Origin: Bacteroides xylanisolvens XB1A
Lineage (GTDB): Bacteria; Bacteroidota; Bacteroidia; Bacteroidales; Bacteroidaceae
Assembly: GCF_000210075.1 (NCBI RefSeq)
Contig: NC_021017.1
Span: 3,563,693-3,627,692, forward strand
Length of the DNA stretch: 64,000 bases
Direction: 5' to 3'
In this document: positions 1 to 9,153 of the stretch, one piece after another
Position numbering within the stretch: position 1 is the first letter of the stretch
Layout of the letters: each line of letters opens with the position of its first letter
Translations under genes and position numbers: made by a program
Notes under the pieces: generated by a model
What the model saw: only the letters and a program-made list of their open reading frames with translations
What the model was told of the DNA's origin: nothing
The model's database searches: none

Positions 1-611
1 TCATAAATCGCGTCGGTATGAGCGATGGAGGGGAGAATATGATGTTGTTGCAGAGTTTGCCCTAGTGCTAGAGCACCCTCCAACTCTGGAGCTACGCTCC
101 AACGGATAATATCTTTTGAGGCTTCCAGAATGGCATTGTATTCTTCAGCTTGCGGCTTTTTCAGGAAGTTCGGGTCTTGCGCACCACATTGTTTCGGTGA
201 AAAGTAAGGTCCTTCCAAATGTAAACCGATAAACTGCGAACCATTGATATTCATTTCTTTGGCTTTCCGATATACGGTAAACGTCGTCATTAACTCCTCG
301 TTAGTGCTGGTAAGTGTGGTGGGAACCATTGCGGTAGTACCATACTTGGCATGTGTTTCGGCCACTCCGAGAAAAGCCTCGACAGTACCATCCATGAAGT
401 CATGTCCTCCTCCTCCGTGGATATGCATGTCGATGAATCCTGGTGAAACATAATTCTGACGGGCGTCTATTACCTTGTCACCAACGAGCGGTTGATAGCT
501 TTCATTGGGAATAATCTGCTCAATTTTTCCATTTTCGCATATCAATGTTTGGCCCATTTCTATGCCTGTTGGTAGAATGAGTTTTCCATTTGTTATGATG
601 AGTCTTTCCAT
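1..611 (-). CDS. nagA: N-acetylglucosamine-6-phosphate deacetylase (N-terminal part)
   Basis: This cytosolic amidohydrolase removes acetate from GlcNAc-6-phosphate to give glucosamine-6-phosphate. The gene starts at 611 and runs off the left edge, so about 203 N-terminal residues are visible, roughly half of a normal NagA. The metal-site motif HIHGGGG (His63, His65) and HLEGPYF, with metal ligand Glu133, are both intact. The start lies 17 nt after the transporter stop, which makes it the last visible gene of the minus-strand PUL operon. Its presence suggests that the locus substrate contains an N-acetylated amino sugar, although no glycosidase in the operon is obviously a hexosaminidase. The family call is secure; the link to the PUL is inferred from spacing. 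Confidence 0.93.
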   Translation of the reverse strand, partial: MERLIITNGKLILPTGIEMGQTLICENGKIEQIIPNESYQPLVGDKVIDARQNYVSPGFIDMHIHGGGGHDFMDGTVEAFLGVAETHAKYGTTAMVPTTLTSTNEELMTTFTVYRKAKEMNINGSQFIGLHLEGPYFSPKQCGAQDPNFLKKPQAEEYNAILEASKDIIRWSVAPELEGALALGQTLQQHHILPSIAHTDAIY

Positions 612-628
612 ATTATTTCGTTTTTAAT

Positions 629-1945
629 TTATTTCCAGGAGTCTATTTTATGACCTTTAACTGCAAAGAAAACCAAATATAAAAAACAGGGAATCAATAC
701 CCAATAACCGAAACGCAGACTATACATATCTGCCAGATGACCATATATCAGAGGCAGAATGGCATTGCCACATAATCCCATAATAAGAAGAGAGGAACCG
801 GTTTTGGTGAATTTCCCTAGTCCATGAATGGAAAGTGGCCAGATACCTGCGTAGATTAAAGCATTCGGGAAACCCAATGCATTCAGAAAGAAAATGGAGG
901 CATTGGCATGATGACCGAACAGGGTTACTTCAAAATCTGCAAATACAACTCCGAATGAAAGGAGTAATCCGGTGATGGTACACCCTATAAGTGCATTTTT
1001 TTGTGAAACATATTTGGGTATTAACAGAATCCCCAGCAGATAACCAATCATAGTGCAGGCCAATGTATATGAGGGAAATGTTTTAGCTTCGAGCAGGTCC
1101 ATACCCATCGAATTGGCATAATTAATGATTGTATCAATTGCGATAACTTGTGTTCCTACATGAAGAAATATAGCCACTGCTCCCAAGATAAGGTAAGGAA
1201 AGTCGAAAATACTTTTTCTGGTGTGATGGTGGCTACCTGTATCTTCCGTGCTGTTTTCTTCGTCTGTGTTGATTTCAGGCAGAATGGAGTAACGGATACC
1301 GATACCGGTAAGCAGTAAAATAACGCCTAGAACAGCATAAGGCACAATGACGCGTTGTATTAATTCGTCAAGCATAGCATTCTTTGTGACTATGTCTAAA
1401 GTCCCCGATTCTATAGTGGCAAAAAGCTCCTTGTCGGTAACATTTAATATCAATGCAGCAAATATGAGTGGTGAGACGATACCTGCGAATTTATTGCATA
1501 TTCCCATAATACTGATTCGTTTGGCGGCACTATCAATAGGACCGATAATAGTGACATAAGGATTAGCGGCAGTTTGCAATATGGCTAATCCGGTGCCGAT
1601 GGAAAATAGACCGGCCAGGAATATCTCGAATTGACGGGCTAATGCTGCCGGAACAAATAAGAAAGCTCCTAAGGCGGTAAGCATAAAACCATACATAATA
1701 CCTCGCTTGAATCCCACTTTCTTGAGAAGTACTCCCGAGGGGATAGCCATTACAAAGTAGGCGATATAAAATGCAAAGGCGACAAAGTAGGATTCGAAAT
1801 GTGTCAGTTCACAGGATATGCGGAAGTATGGAATCAGTATGGCATTGACCCACGACACAAATCCGAAGATAAAGAACATCCCTGCCAGAATTGCAATTGA
1901 TATGTAGTATGTCTTTTTGCTACTTATAAGGTTATTGTTTCCCAT
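629..1945 (-). CDS. FucP-family MFS sugar:proton symporter
   Basis: This inner-membrane sugar permease of 438 residues shows about 12 hydrophobic segments. It carries the FHS/FucP family signature TAANPYVT near residue 130 and the GNAILP motif before the last helix. The family imports fucose, glucose, galactose or N-acetylhexosamines by proton symport, and the exact sugar cannot be read from sequence. It sits 6 nt after the GH3 gene and 17 nt before nagA, so it probably imports the monosaccharide that the upstream enzymes release. It is full length, unlike the frameshifted paralogue at 22476. Confidence 0.88.
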   Translation of the reverse strand: MGNNNLISSKKTYYISIAILAGMFFIFGFVSWVNAILIPYFRISCELTHFESYFVAFAFYIAYFVMAIPSGVLLKKVGFKRGIMYGFMLTALGAFLFVPAALARQFEIFLAGLFSIGTGLAILQTAANPYVTIIGPIDSAAKRISIMGICNKFAGIVSPLIFAALILNVTDKELFATIESGTLDIVTKNAMLDELIQRVIVPYAVLGVILLLTGIGIRYSILPEINTDEENSTEDTGSHHHTRKSIFDFPYLILGAVAIFLHVGTQVIAIDTIINYANSMGMDLLEAKTFPSYTLACTMIGYLLGILLIPKYVSQKNALIGCTITGLLLSFGVVFADFEVTLFGHHANASIFFLNALGFPNALIYAGIWPLSIHGLGKFTKTGSSLLIMGLCGNAILPLIYGHLADMYSLRFGYWVLIPCFLYLVFFAVKGHKIDSWK

Positions 1946-1951
1946 GTGTTT

Positions 1952-4156
1952 TTATTTTTTCAGTTCGAAATCTTTCTGTAATTTGATGTCCCGTGACGAT
2001 GCGCCTATTAATACTGTAAACATGCCAGGTTCGTCTTTCCAGCATTTACTTTCGGTATCGTAGTATTGTAAGGCGCGGCGCGGTAACTTGATAGTGACTT
2101 GTTTGGATTCACCCGGTTTTAAGCCAACCTTAGTGAACCCTTTTAATTCTTTAAACGGGCGTTCTACAGAACATTTGTTTTGATGCAAATATAACTGTGC
2201 AATTTCCTGGCCATATCGTTTTCCCGTGTTAGTAATGGTGAATGATACGGCAAACTCTGTGTCCGAGTCTTTCCATACAGGTTTCATCTTTATGTTTGAA
2301 TAAGTAAAAGTGGTATAGGATAATCCATAACCGAATTCAAATTGGGGGACTACACGGTAAGTATCGAAGTAGCGGTAGCCGACCATAAGCCCTTCCTTGA
2401 AACGGACGGTGTCGTTTATACCCGGATATTCTCCAAATACGTGATCAGGCATATCTTCCAGACGCTTACACCAGGTAGTAGTCAGTTTTCCCGAAGGATT
2501 GACTTCTCCAAACAATGTACGTGCCAGTGCATTTCCTCCTTCCATCCCTAGAAAACTGCCGTGCAGTAATGCCGTAGCATCATTATACCATTCTCCTATT
2601 TCGACGGGGCCACCGGAGATTAGTACCACTACAGTGTTGGGATTAACCTCCAGGATACCTTTTAATAATCTGTCCTGTTGGTAAGGAAGCTTTAAATTCG
2701 GCTTATCGTACCCTTCACAGTCAGAACCATGTTCGTGGGAGGTTCCACCTATATAGATAACCAATTCTGCTTGGGCAGCTGTATTGATTGCTTTCTTATA
2801 TAGCTCTTCATCGGATTTATCAAATTCGTTCGTGAACCAATGACCAACCTTATACGCCTTTTTACTCAATTGATAACCGGGTGCATATTCGATCCGGGCT
2901 TTTCCATCTAAAAGATTTTGTAGCCCTTCCAAAGGAGTAACTTCATATTTAGCTTTAAGTTTTGTACTGCCACCTCCTGCTGCAAATACTTCGGTTGCAT
3001 TTGCGCCAATCACTGCGACATTCTTGTATTGTGCCGGGTCTAGTGGTAGCATATCTTTGGAATTCTTCAATAATACCAATGATTCCTCCGCTATTTCTCT
3101 GGCAGCCTTAGTATGGGCAGGTATTGCAAGTTTGGCTGCCATACCTGTAGTGTCATAAGGAACTTGTCCTATTAAATCAAGTCGAATCATCAATTTCAGA
3201 ATATTACGTACTTTTTTGTTGACGGCTTCTTCCGGAATCTCTCCATTACGTACTTTCTTCAATAAAGGATCGGCCAAATAATATTTATTGAAAGCATATT
3301 TCCCATTTTCTTTGATGCTTGTTCCCATTTCGACATCCATACCGCACAGAGCTGTTCGCTCTGTGTTATGGACTGCATTCCAGTCCGATACGACTAATCC
3401 GTCAAATCCTAGTTCATCACGAAGTAAAGTATCAAGAAGATAAGGACTTTCCGTACACCACAACCCTCGAACCTTGTTATATGCCGCCATGGCTGCCATG
3501 GCTCCACCTCGTTGTATGGCAGCTTCAAAAGCCGGAAGATAAATTTCGTGTAAGGTGCGTTCGTCTACTTCTACACTCACTTTGTACTGGTTGTATGCCT
3601 GGCTATTCAGAGCAAAATGCTTCACACAAGAGGCTACTCCCTGTGACTGTACTCCTTGTATATATGGAACAGCCAGTTCACCGGAGAAGAAAGGATCCTC
3701 GCTGAAATATTCCCAATTACGTCCATTGAGTAAGGAACGGTGAATGTTGACTCCCGGAGCCAGGCTCACATGCTTACCGCGTGCTTTACATTCAGCTCCA
3801 AGAACTTCTCCATATAGCTGTGCCAGATCACGGTTCCAAGTAGATGCTAAGGCGCTTAATGCAGGTAGATAGCTACATGCGTCGTTATCCCATCGGGCGG
3901 ATTCCCACCCATTGGCTACTCCCTCAAATCTTACTCCGTGAGGTCCGTCGGAGTAGTGCAGGTCGGGGATGCCAAGCCTTGGAACACCGGTACTTGAAAA
4001 CATCGTGTTACTGTGCAACATTCCAATTTTCTCTTCCAAAGTCATTTGTGATAATAAACTTTCTATCTGTTTATCAGTACTTGCTACTTTATTACCAGTC
4101 AGACAGGAGGAGAATATAATCAGAATCAGCCAGCTATATGGAGTCAGTCTTTTCAT
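1952..4156 (-). CDS. GH3 beta-glucosidase-like lipoprotein
   Basis: This exo-acting glycoside hydrolase family 3 enzyme has 734 residues. It carries a lipoprotein signal (IIFSSC, Cys18), the GH3 TIM-barrel domain, the nucleophile in VVSDWN (Asp258), a second alpha/beta domain, and a C-terminal fibronectin-III-like domain ending near the stop. The conserved KHFALN motif fits the beta-glucosidase type; the His/Asp dyad of NagZ-type hexosaminidases is absent. It should trim oligosaccharides made by the GH26 enzyme 23 nt upstream, at the outer membrane or in the periplasm. Beta-glucosidase is most likely, but GH3 also includes beta-xylosidases and others. Confidence 0.9.
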   Translation of the reverse strand: MKRLTPYSWLILIIFSSCLTGNKVASTDKQIESLLSQMTLEEKIGMLHSNTMFSSTGVPRLGIPDLHYSDGPHGVRFEGVANGWESARWDNDACSYLPALSALASTWNRDLAQLYGEVLGAECKARGKHVSLAPGVNIHRSLLNGRNWEYFSEDPFFSGELAVPYIQGVQSQGVASCVKHFALNSQAYNQYKVSVEVDERTLHEIYLPAFEAAIQRGGAMAAMAAYNKVRGLWCTESPYLLDTLLRDELGFDGLVVSDWNAVHNTERTALCGMDVEMGTSIKENGKYAFNKYYLADPLLKKVRNGEIPEEAVNKKVRNILKLMIRLDLIGQVPYDTTGMAAKLAIPAHTKAAREIAEESLVLLKNSKDMLPLDPAQYKNVAVIGANATEVFAAGGGSTKLKAKYEVTPLEGLQNLLDGKARIEYAPGYQLSKKAYKVGHWFTNEFDKSDEELYKKAINTAAQAELVIYIGGTSHEHGSDCEGYDKPNLKLPYQQDRLLKGILEVNPNTVVVLISGGPVEIGEWYNDATALLHGSFLGMEGGNALARTLFGEVNPSGKLTTTWCKRLEDMPDHVFGEYPGINDTVRFKEGLMVGYRYFDTYRVVPQFEFGYGLSYTTFTYSNIKMKPVWKDSDTEFAVSFTITNTGKRYGQEIAQLYLHQNKCSVERPFKELKGFTKVGLKPGESKQVTIKLPRRALQYYDTESKCWKDEPGMFTVLIGASSRDIKLQKDFELKK

Positions 4157-4179
4157 ACTAGAATACTTGTTGTCTTTGA

Positions 4180-5748
4180 TTATTTTGAATTATTCTTTCT
4201 TGTTTCAATTTCACTGTACACAGCATCCGGGATCAAATCAAGCCAGTAAGGATCCTGGACGAGTTCCTTGTACAGTTCAAGTGCCAGAGGGTCACTTTGC
4301 AGACGGCGGTCACCATTCTCTGCATTTTCGTGATTCTCCCATACGACGGCCTTGACACGTGGCTCTTCATCCTTCAGCTTAAACCATTCTCTTACCCATC
4401 TCTGGTGGTCGCATGTGCTGGAGTATCCTCCTTCACTAATCATGATAGGCTTGTCTGCCGATACCTGCTTGATTCCTTGCATCAGTGTGAGCGGATATCT
4501 TCTTTCTTCCGGATAAGTAGCACTAAGCGATGGTGGATAACAGCTTACTCCCAGCCAATCTACATACATATCTCCTGGATAATAGTTTTTCATTGCGTTT
4601 GCTTCTGTACCTGGCATGCTTACACTGTTGGGTGACCATACGAAGACATTGTAGGCAGTGACACCCAACTGTTCTGCAATGTTATACATACGTCTCCAAG
4701 CCTTGACATAGTTTGTGGGATCTCCGTAATACGGAGTCCAGCTTCCATTCATTTCGTTGGCTGGTCTGAACCAGATAGGTCCCATGTCACGTACTTCTTG
4801 GGCAGCTACTTCGGCGAAGTATGATTTGTGAAAATCGTCGAGTTCGCCATTTGCCATTTGTTGGGTGGGAATGACGGGCAGCCATCCGTAAAGGAAGAAT
4901 CGGTATTTGCCCTGATAGTTTTTTCCCCAGTATTTCTCACGTACTGTTTGCATTTCGCTGAAATTTCGTCCCGGTTCCATATTCTGATACCATAAGATCA
5001 TAGATAGTTGCTTTCCCACCAATTTTTCAAATAAGGCAACGGCACACTGGTCAGTACTTCCTTCGCGGTCTTCCGGATCGAATCCGTATAATGGTGGGAA
5101 TGCTCCATGATAACACCCTTTTTCGGGGACGTACTTCATGTCATTATGAAATTCTCCCATTACCTTGATTTCGTCGATGAGCATCATCATACTGGTGGAA
5201 GCTGAAGATTTGAGAGTCGCTTTCACATATCTGCATGCTACATTACTAAAGTCTGTTTTTCCCCAAGCATCCGACTTTCCGTTGCTGTCGGAATAGGTAA
5301 TTGGTGAGGCTGCTTTTTCCCATTGGCTTTTGTCCTTGCTGGTTGATACTTCTATTTGAGCAGGGAATACAATTTGTGATGTCGGATCGGAAATAGCATG
5401 TACTGATACTTCTGTGATACTGCGTAATGATCCCAAATCAATTATAACTTCTACAGTTTGTGCATCCCAACCGACTCCTCTGTTTTTAGTCGAGAGGGTA
5501 CCGGTCTCCTCATCCGTCAGTTTGGTGCCGGATGTCCAGGGATCGAGAGGGGCTTTATCAGCATAGGCACTGTTGGCTACAACATTCATTTTATAGAATT
5601 TGCCTGCCGCCACATTAATAATGCTTTGTTCATTTGGATCTTTGGGCTTATTTGGATCAAAAGTAACTTCCCACGATCTCGTTTCTTCTGCATTGCAAGC
5701 GTATATGAGTATTGCAACTGCTATTAACCATAAATTTTTTAATTTCAT
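4180..5748 (-). CDS. GH26 endo-glycanase with N-terminal discoidin-like domain
   Basis: This is a 522-residue lipoprotein (lipobox Cys18, ILIYAC). Residues about 40-200 form an F5/8-type C (discoidin/CBM32-like) beta-sandwich, and residues about 210-505 form a GH26 clan-A barrel. The acid/base is Glu332 in RPANEMNG and the nucleophile Glu439 in ISEGGYSS. GH26 includes beta-mannanases, beta-1,3-xylanases and mixed-linkage glucanases. Here the residue before Asn-Glu is not the His of the typical HEMNG mannanase motif but belongs to PANEMN, so beta-mannanase should not be assumed. It lies between the surface lipoprotein and GH3 genes and is the only endo-enzyme in this PUL. Confidence 0.87.
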   Translation of the reverse strand: MKLKNLWLIAVAILIYACNAEETRSWEVTFDPNKPKDPNEQSIINVAAGKFYKMNVVANSAYADKAPLDPWTSGTKLTDEETGTLSTKNRGVGWDAQTVEVIIDLGSLRSITEVSVHAISDPTSQIVFPAQIEVSTSKDKSQWEKAASPITYSDSNGKSDAWGKTDFSNVACRYVKATLKSSASTSMMMLIDEIKVMGEFHNDMKYVPEKGCYHGAFPPLYGFDPEDREGSTDQCAVALFEKLVGKQLSMILWYQNMEPGRNFSEMQTVREKYWGKNYQGKYRFFLYGWLPVIPTQQMANGELDDFHKSYFAEVAAQEVRDMGPIWFRPANEMNGSWTPYYGDPTNYVKAWRRMYNIAEQLGVTAYNVFVWSPNSVSMPGTEANAMKNYYPGDMYVDWLGVSCYPPSLSATYPEERRYPLTLMQGIKQVSADKPIMISEGGYSSTCDHQRWVREWFKLKDEEPRVKAVVWENHENAENGDRRLQSDPLALELYKELVQDPYWLDLIPDAVYSEIETRKNNSK

Positions 5749-5789
5749 ATTTAGTGGTATATTATAAGGTTGATTACTGGTTGTTTGTA

Positions 5790-7487
5790 TTACATATCAA
5801 TACAGTCATATTGGTAGCAGGCGATGCCTCCATTAGAGAATACGAGATAAACGTATAGATAATAACCATTTTGGGCAACTTTAAATACGACATCTCCGGT
5901 TCCTTCGGTGTTCTGACCGGAATTCTCGAGACCTCCATATATCTTGTCCGGACATACTACTATTTGGTTGTCGAACGAGCCGCTACTAAGATCATACATA
6001 CGGACAGCATCAGAACCAGTTACGGCATAGTTGAAACTATTTACATGATTGTAAATGACATAAGGTACTTTGTTGAACACGGCATAGTCTACAGCATTGA
6101 TAATTGTGTTACCCGGAGCACCCGTATTTGCCGCTTTTATGCTGTTGTCTGTTCCTTTAAACCAGTAGAAATAGCGTTTGGCAGAAGTATCTGTGACATG
6201 GCTGGCCAAGAAATAGTCACTTTGAGTATCGGTGTCATCAGCATAAATCACATCCGCCCATTTAATCCAGTTTGAAGTCAGTAGAGAGGAACTCATAATG
6301 ACAAATTCCGGACTTTGTGATTGTAAAGTACCATTTATGACACGCCAACGGGCGAATTGCACTTTACTATCCTTTTGGAATACTGGAGTTGTGATAAGGG
6401 CATTGGCATCCAAATCTCCCTGGATAGAGATCTTCCAACCAAATCTTATATTAGTGCCAGTTTTATATTCAATATATTTCTGTGGTTTCTCATTCACTCC
6501 ATTAGCTTTCCATACGGTGAAAGTACCTCCTGATGGAGTATAGCTGCAGAATAAAATATTATTTCCCCGATCTGCTGTTGCATGGAAGTTTGAATTGTCA
6601 CCGGCAAATTGGCTGATATCCATAGAACCTGCTATTTCTCCGGTCTGGCTATTTAAGTAAATGGCACGATCATTGGCACGTTCGTTGATGACAACATATT
6701 TGTCGACTACTGCAAGTCCAGTTACTTTACCCGGTAGCAGAATACCGCTTATTTCAGATAGTCTTTTAGACCATAATAGCTTACCGCTTCCTTGGCGGAT
6801 ACCTGCAACAGTTTTTTGCGGAATATCTTTTTTTACCGTATATGTTGCTTTATCTATGCCATTCTGTGCTGTGACGACGATGGTCTGTTCTTGTTCATAG
6901 TCTAGTGCTTCTGTTTCGGGGTTGGGACTGCATGTTGCTCCATGTGAGATATCAATGTTAGCTATCTGCTCCCCTACATTATCTATGGTTACTAATGAAA
7001 TTGTTTTTTCGTTTTCATTAATGACTCCCAATAGCCCTATGGCAGGAATATCGAATTTGGTGATGCTACATTCGTTGCTCTTACGGATTTCACCTATTAC
7101 TTTGAATTCGGTACTAGTCCCGGAGGTCTGATCTTTCACTGTGATATAGTTGTCTTGGGTAAGATCCATATAAAGTAATGGTGGAGTTACACTGACATTA
7201 TTCGCTAAACTGGCACTCAATCTTACCCGTTTTAGTGCAGAGGTCGGCAATACATTATCCGACAATTTGGGATAATTGTATGGGAAAACAAATGTGATTG
7301 AATGATTGGTATAATCTATCTCACCTTTGAAACTATTTTCGCTGCTGTCATCGTTCGGAAACGATGCAGTGATGCTGTTGATACCTTCGCGTTGAATGTC
7401 AGAACCCAACTCTTCAGGACTGTGACAACTAGTTACTCCCCATAGAAGAACTAATGCCTGGATGATTGATATAATTTTGTTTTTCAT
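5790..7487 (-). CDS. DUF5018-type surface glycan-binding lipoprotein
   Basis: This protein of 565 residues begins at the ATG at 7487, giving a normal lipoprotein signal (WGVTSC). The longer frame from 7532 would overlap the SusD gene and bury that signal. The N-terminal third looks like two Ig-like DUF5018 repeats (phrases such as TASFPND, KFDIPAIG and YTVKKD). The rest is a beta-rich region resembling a propeller, with recurrent hydrophobic and aromatic strands. No catalytic motif is seen. The position directly after SusC/SusD is that of SusE/SusF-type surface glycan-binding proteins, so I infer outer-membrane substrate binding. The spacing from the SusD stop is 19 nt. Confidence 0.78.
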   Translation of the reverse strand: MKNKIISIIQALVLLWGVTSCHSPEELGSDIQREGINSITASFPNDDSSENSFKGEIDYTNHSITFVFPYNYPKLSDNVLPTSALKRVRLSASLANNVSVTPPLLYMDLTQDNYITVKDQTSGTSTEFKVIGEIRKSNECSITKFDIPAIGLLGVINENEKTISLVTIDNVGEQIANIDISHGATCSPNPETEALDYEQEQTIVVTAQNGIDKATYTVKKDIPQKTVAGIRQGSGKLLWSKRLSEISGILLPGKVTGLAVVDKYVVINERANDRAIYLNSQTGEIAGSMDISQFAGDNSNFHATADRGNNILFCSYTPSGGTFTVWKANGVNEKPQKYIEYKTGTNIRFGWKISIQGDLDANALITTPVFQKDSKVQFARWRVINGTLQSQSPEFVIMSSSLLTSNWIKWADVIYADDTDTQSDYFLASHVTDTSAKRYFYWFKGTDNSIKAANTGAPGNTIINAVDYAVFNKVPYVIYNHVNSFNYAVTGSDAVRMYDLSSGSFDNQIVVCPDKIYGGLENSGQNTEGTGDVVFKVAQNGYYLYVYLVFSNGGIACYQYDCIDM

Positions 7488-7506
7488 TGTTCTAAGAGTT
7501 TTATTG

Positions 7507-9141
7507 TTATTTCCATTCATCATATTGCTCAATCAATGAGTTATTCTTCAATTCTTCAGACGGTACAGGAAGGACATATAATTTCTTTATAAACTTGCGG
7601 TCCTGCCCGTCGCAATCAACATATTCGTATGTATTGGTAGCGCCAATGATTTTGAAGCCATGTGTGCGATAGTTGTTGTATTCAATATGGGCTAATTCCC
7701 AACGACGCATATCCCAGAATAAATGACCTTCATAGGCTAGTTCAACCTTTCTTTCATTTCTGTAATCTTTGAACCAAGCCTCGCCTGTAGAGGATTTACC
7801 CGGTAAATTCACTTTTACTCTGGCGCGTACCTCATTCATTGCACTTTGGGCTTCCCCGATCTTATTGAGTCGATAAGCTGCTTCTGCTTTGTTCAATAAA
7901 ACTTCTGCATAGCGAATTTCAACCCACGGTTGGGCGCTTTTCCCATTTTTGACGTCTGTTAGCGTTTCATCTAACAATTTCCTTAAAAAATAACCGGTTG
8001 TGGTTTTGCCGTATGAAGTACCCTGTTCCCGGTAAGGCATAAACACACCATTCTTTCCGTCAAGGCTGCAATCCATCTTTTTCCCTTTCCAGGTACATCC
8101 TCTATAGATTACAGTTGCGGCGAAGCGAGGTTCCAGTTGGTCGTATGGAGGAGTTTCATCAGTAATGCCATGCCAGGGTGTCCAGTCTATCTTTTCTCCA
8201 TTTTTGCTTTCATAACATTCTACCATTTCCTGGGTAGGAGTTCCTGTTGAACCATTGTCATAACCATCACATTGTGGTACATAATACCGGTCGAAAAGAT
8301 GATTAGGCCCGTTGGCAGCATCATAATCAAACTCCAGAATCGCTTCTTTATTATTCCCTTTCCATGCATCTTCATATTTGTCCGTCAGACCATATAGTTT
8401 GAGTGCAATTACATTATTAGCAGCATCATAGGCATCCTGCCAACGTTTGGCATATAACATAGCTCTTGATTTCAGTGCATAGGCTGCTCCTTTGGTGATA
8501 CGCCCTTTATTTGCCGCATCCCATTCCTTGGGTAAATTATTGGCTGCAAAATCAAGATCGTCAGCTATGAATTGCCAGGTTTCTTCAGCACTGCTGCGGG
8601 CTTTATTAGTTGATACCGGCAGATCGTCATACAAGATGACACCTCCATGTCTTTTGGCTAACTGGAAATATACAAATGCACGGAAAAAGCGTACTTGAGC
8701 TTCCCAAAGCTTATTTCTGTCTGCTGAAAATTCGGAATATTTTCTTTGTAGAGATAGAAATTGGTTTGTTTCTCGGATCTGTTTGTATGCTGTTGAACGT
8801 AGCCAGATACTGTATAGACAGTTATCCGGAGAGATAGCATCCGGTGTAAGTACATAAAGATTAGGATGGCCGGCTCTGTGTCCCAGCGTATATGAACCAT
8901 ACTTAAATGCGTCAGTCAGACTTTCTGTAAAACTTCCGTAGAATTGGGCCTCCCCGAATTGACCGTAATCATGCAGGAGGGGATAGAAACTATTCACATA
9001 TTTGTCAACCTGGGTTTCATCTTGCCAGATGATTTCATCACTAACGGTAGTCGTTTGTTTTACTTCATCCAGCCAGTCGTTGCACGAACTTAAAGTCAGC
9101 AACATAAAGAAGAGTGATATATTAATACATAACTTTTTCAT
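7507..9141 (-). CDS. SusD/RagB-family outer-membrane glycan-binding lipoprotein
   Basis: This 544-residue protein has a lipoprotein signal ending TLSSC, followed by the typical SusD opening NDWLDEVKQ. It then has the alpha-helical TPR-like body with phrases such as RFFRAFVYFQL and GAAYALKSRAML, and the family's C-terminal ERKVELAYEGHLFWDMRRW. SusD proteins sit as a lid on their SusC partner, bind the polysaccharide and help load it into the transporter. It lies 12 nt after the SusC stop, the usual tight pairing. Confidence 0.95.
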   Translation of the reverse strand: MKKLCINISLFFMLLTLSSCNDWLDEVKQTTTVSDEIIWQDETQVDKYVNSFYPLLHDYGQFGEAQFYGSFTESLTDAFKYGSYTLGHRAGHPNLYVLTPDAISPDNCLYSIWLRSTAYKQIRETNQFLSLQRKYSEFSADRNKLWEAQVRFFRAFVYFQLAKRHGGVILYDDLPVSTNKARSSAEETWQFIADDLDFAANNLPKEWDAANKGRITKGAAYALKSRAMLYAKRWQDAYDAANNVIALKLYGLTDKYEDAWKGNNKEAILEFDYDAANGPNHLFDRYYVPQCDGYDNGSTGTPTQEMVECYESKNGEKIDWTPWHGITDETPPYDQLEPRFAATVIYRGCTWKGKKMDCSLDGKNGVFMPYREQGTSYGKTTTGYFLRKLLDETLTDVKNGKSAQPWVEIRYAEVLLNKAEAAYRLNKIGEAQSAMNEVRARVKVNLPGKSSTGEAWFKDYRNERKVELAYEGHLFWDMRRWELAHIEYNNYRTHGFKIIGATNTYEYVDCDGQDRKFIKKLYVLPVPSEELKNNSLIEQYDEWK

Positions 9142-9153
9142 ATAGCGTATATT

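Noticed and set aside
1952..4156. NagZ-type beta-N-acetylhexosaminidase because of the nearby nagA
   Set aside because: The conserved His/Asp dyad motif of NagZ enzymes is absent and the protein has the multi-domain beta-glucosidase layout.
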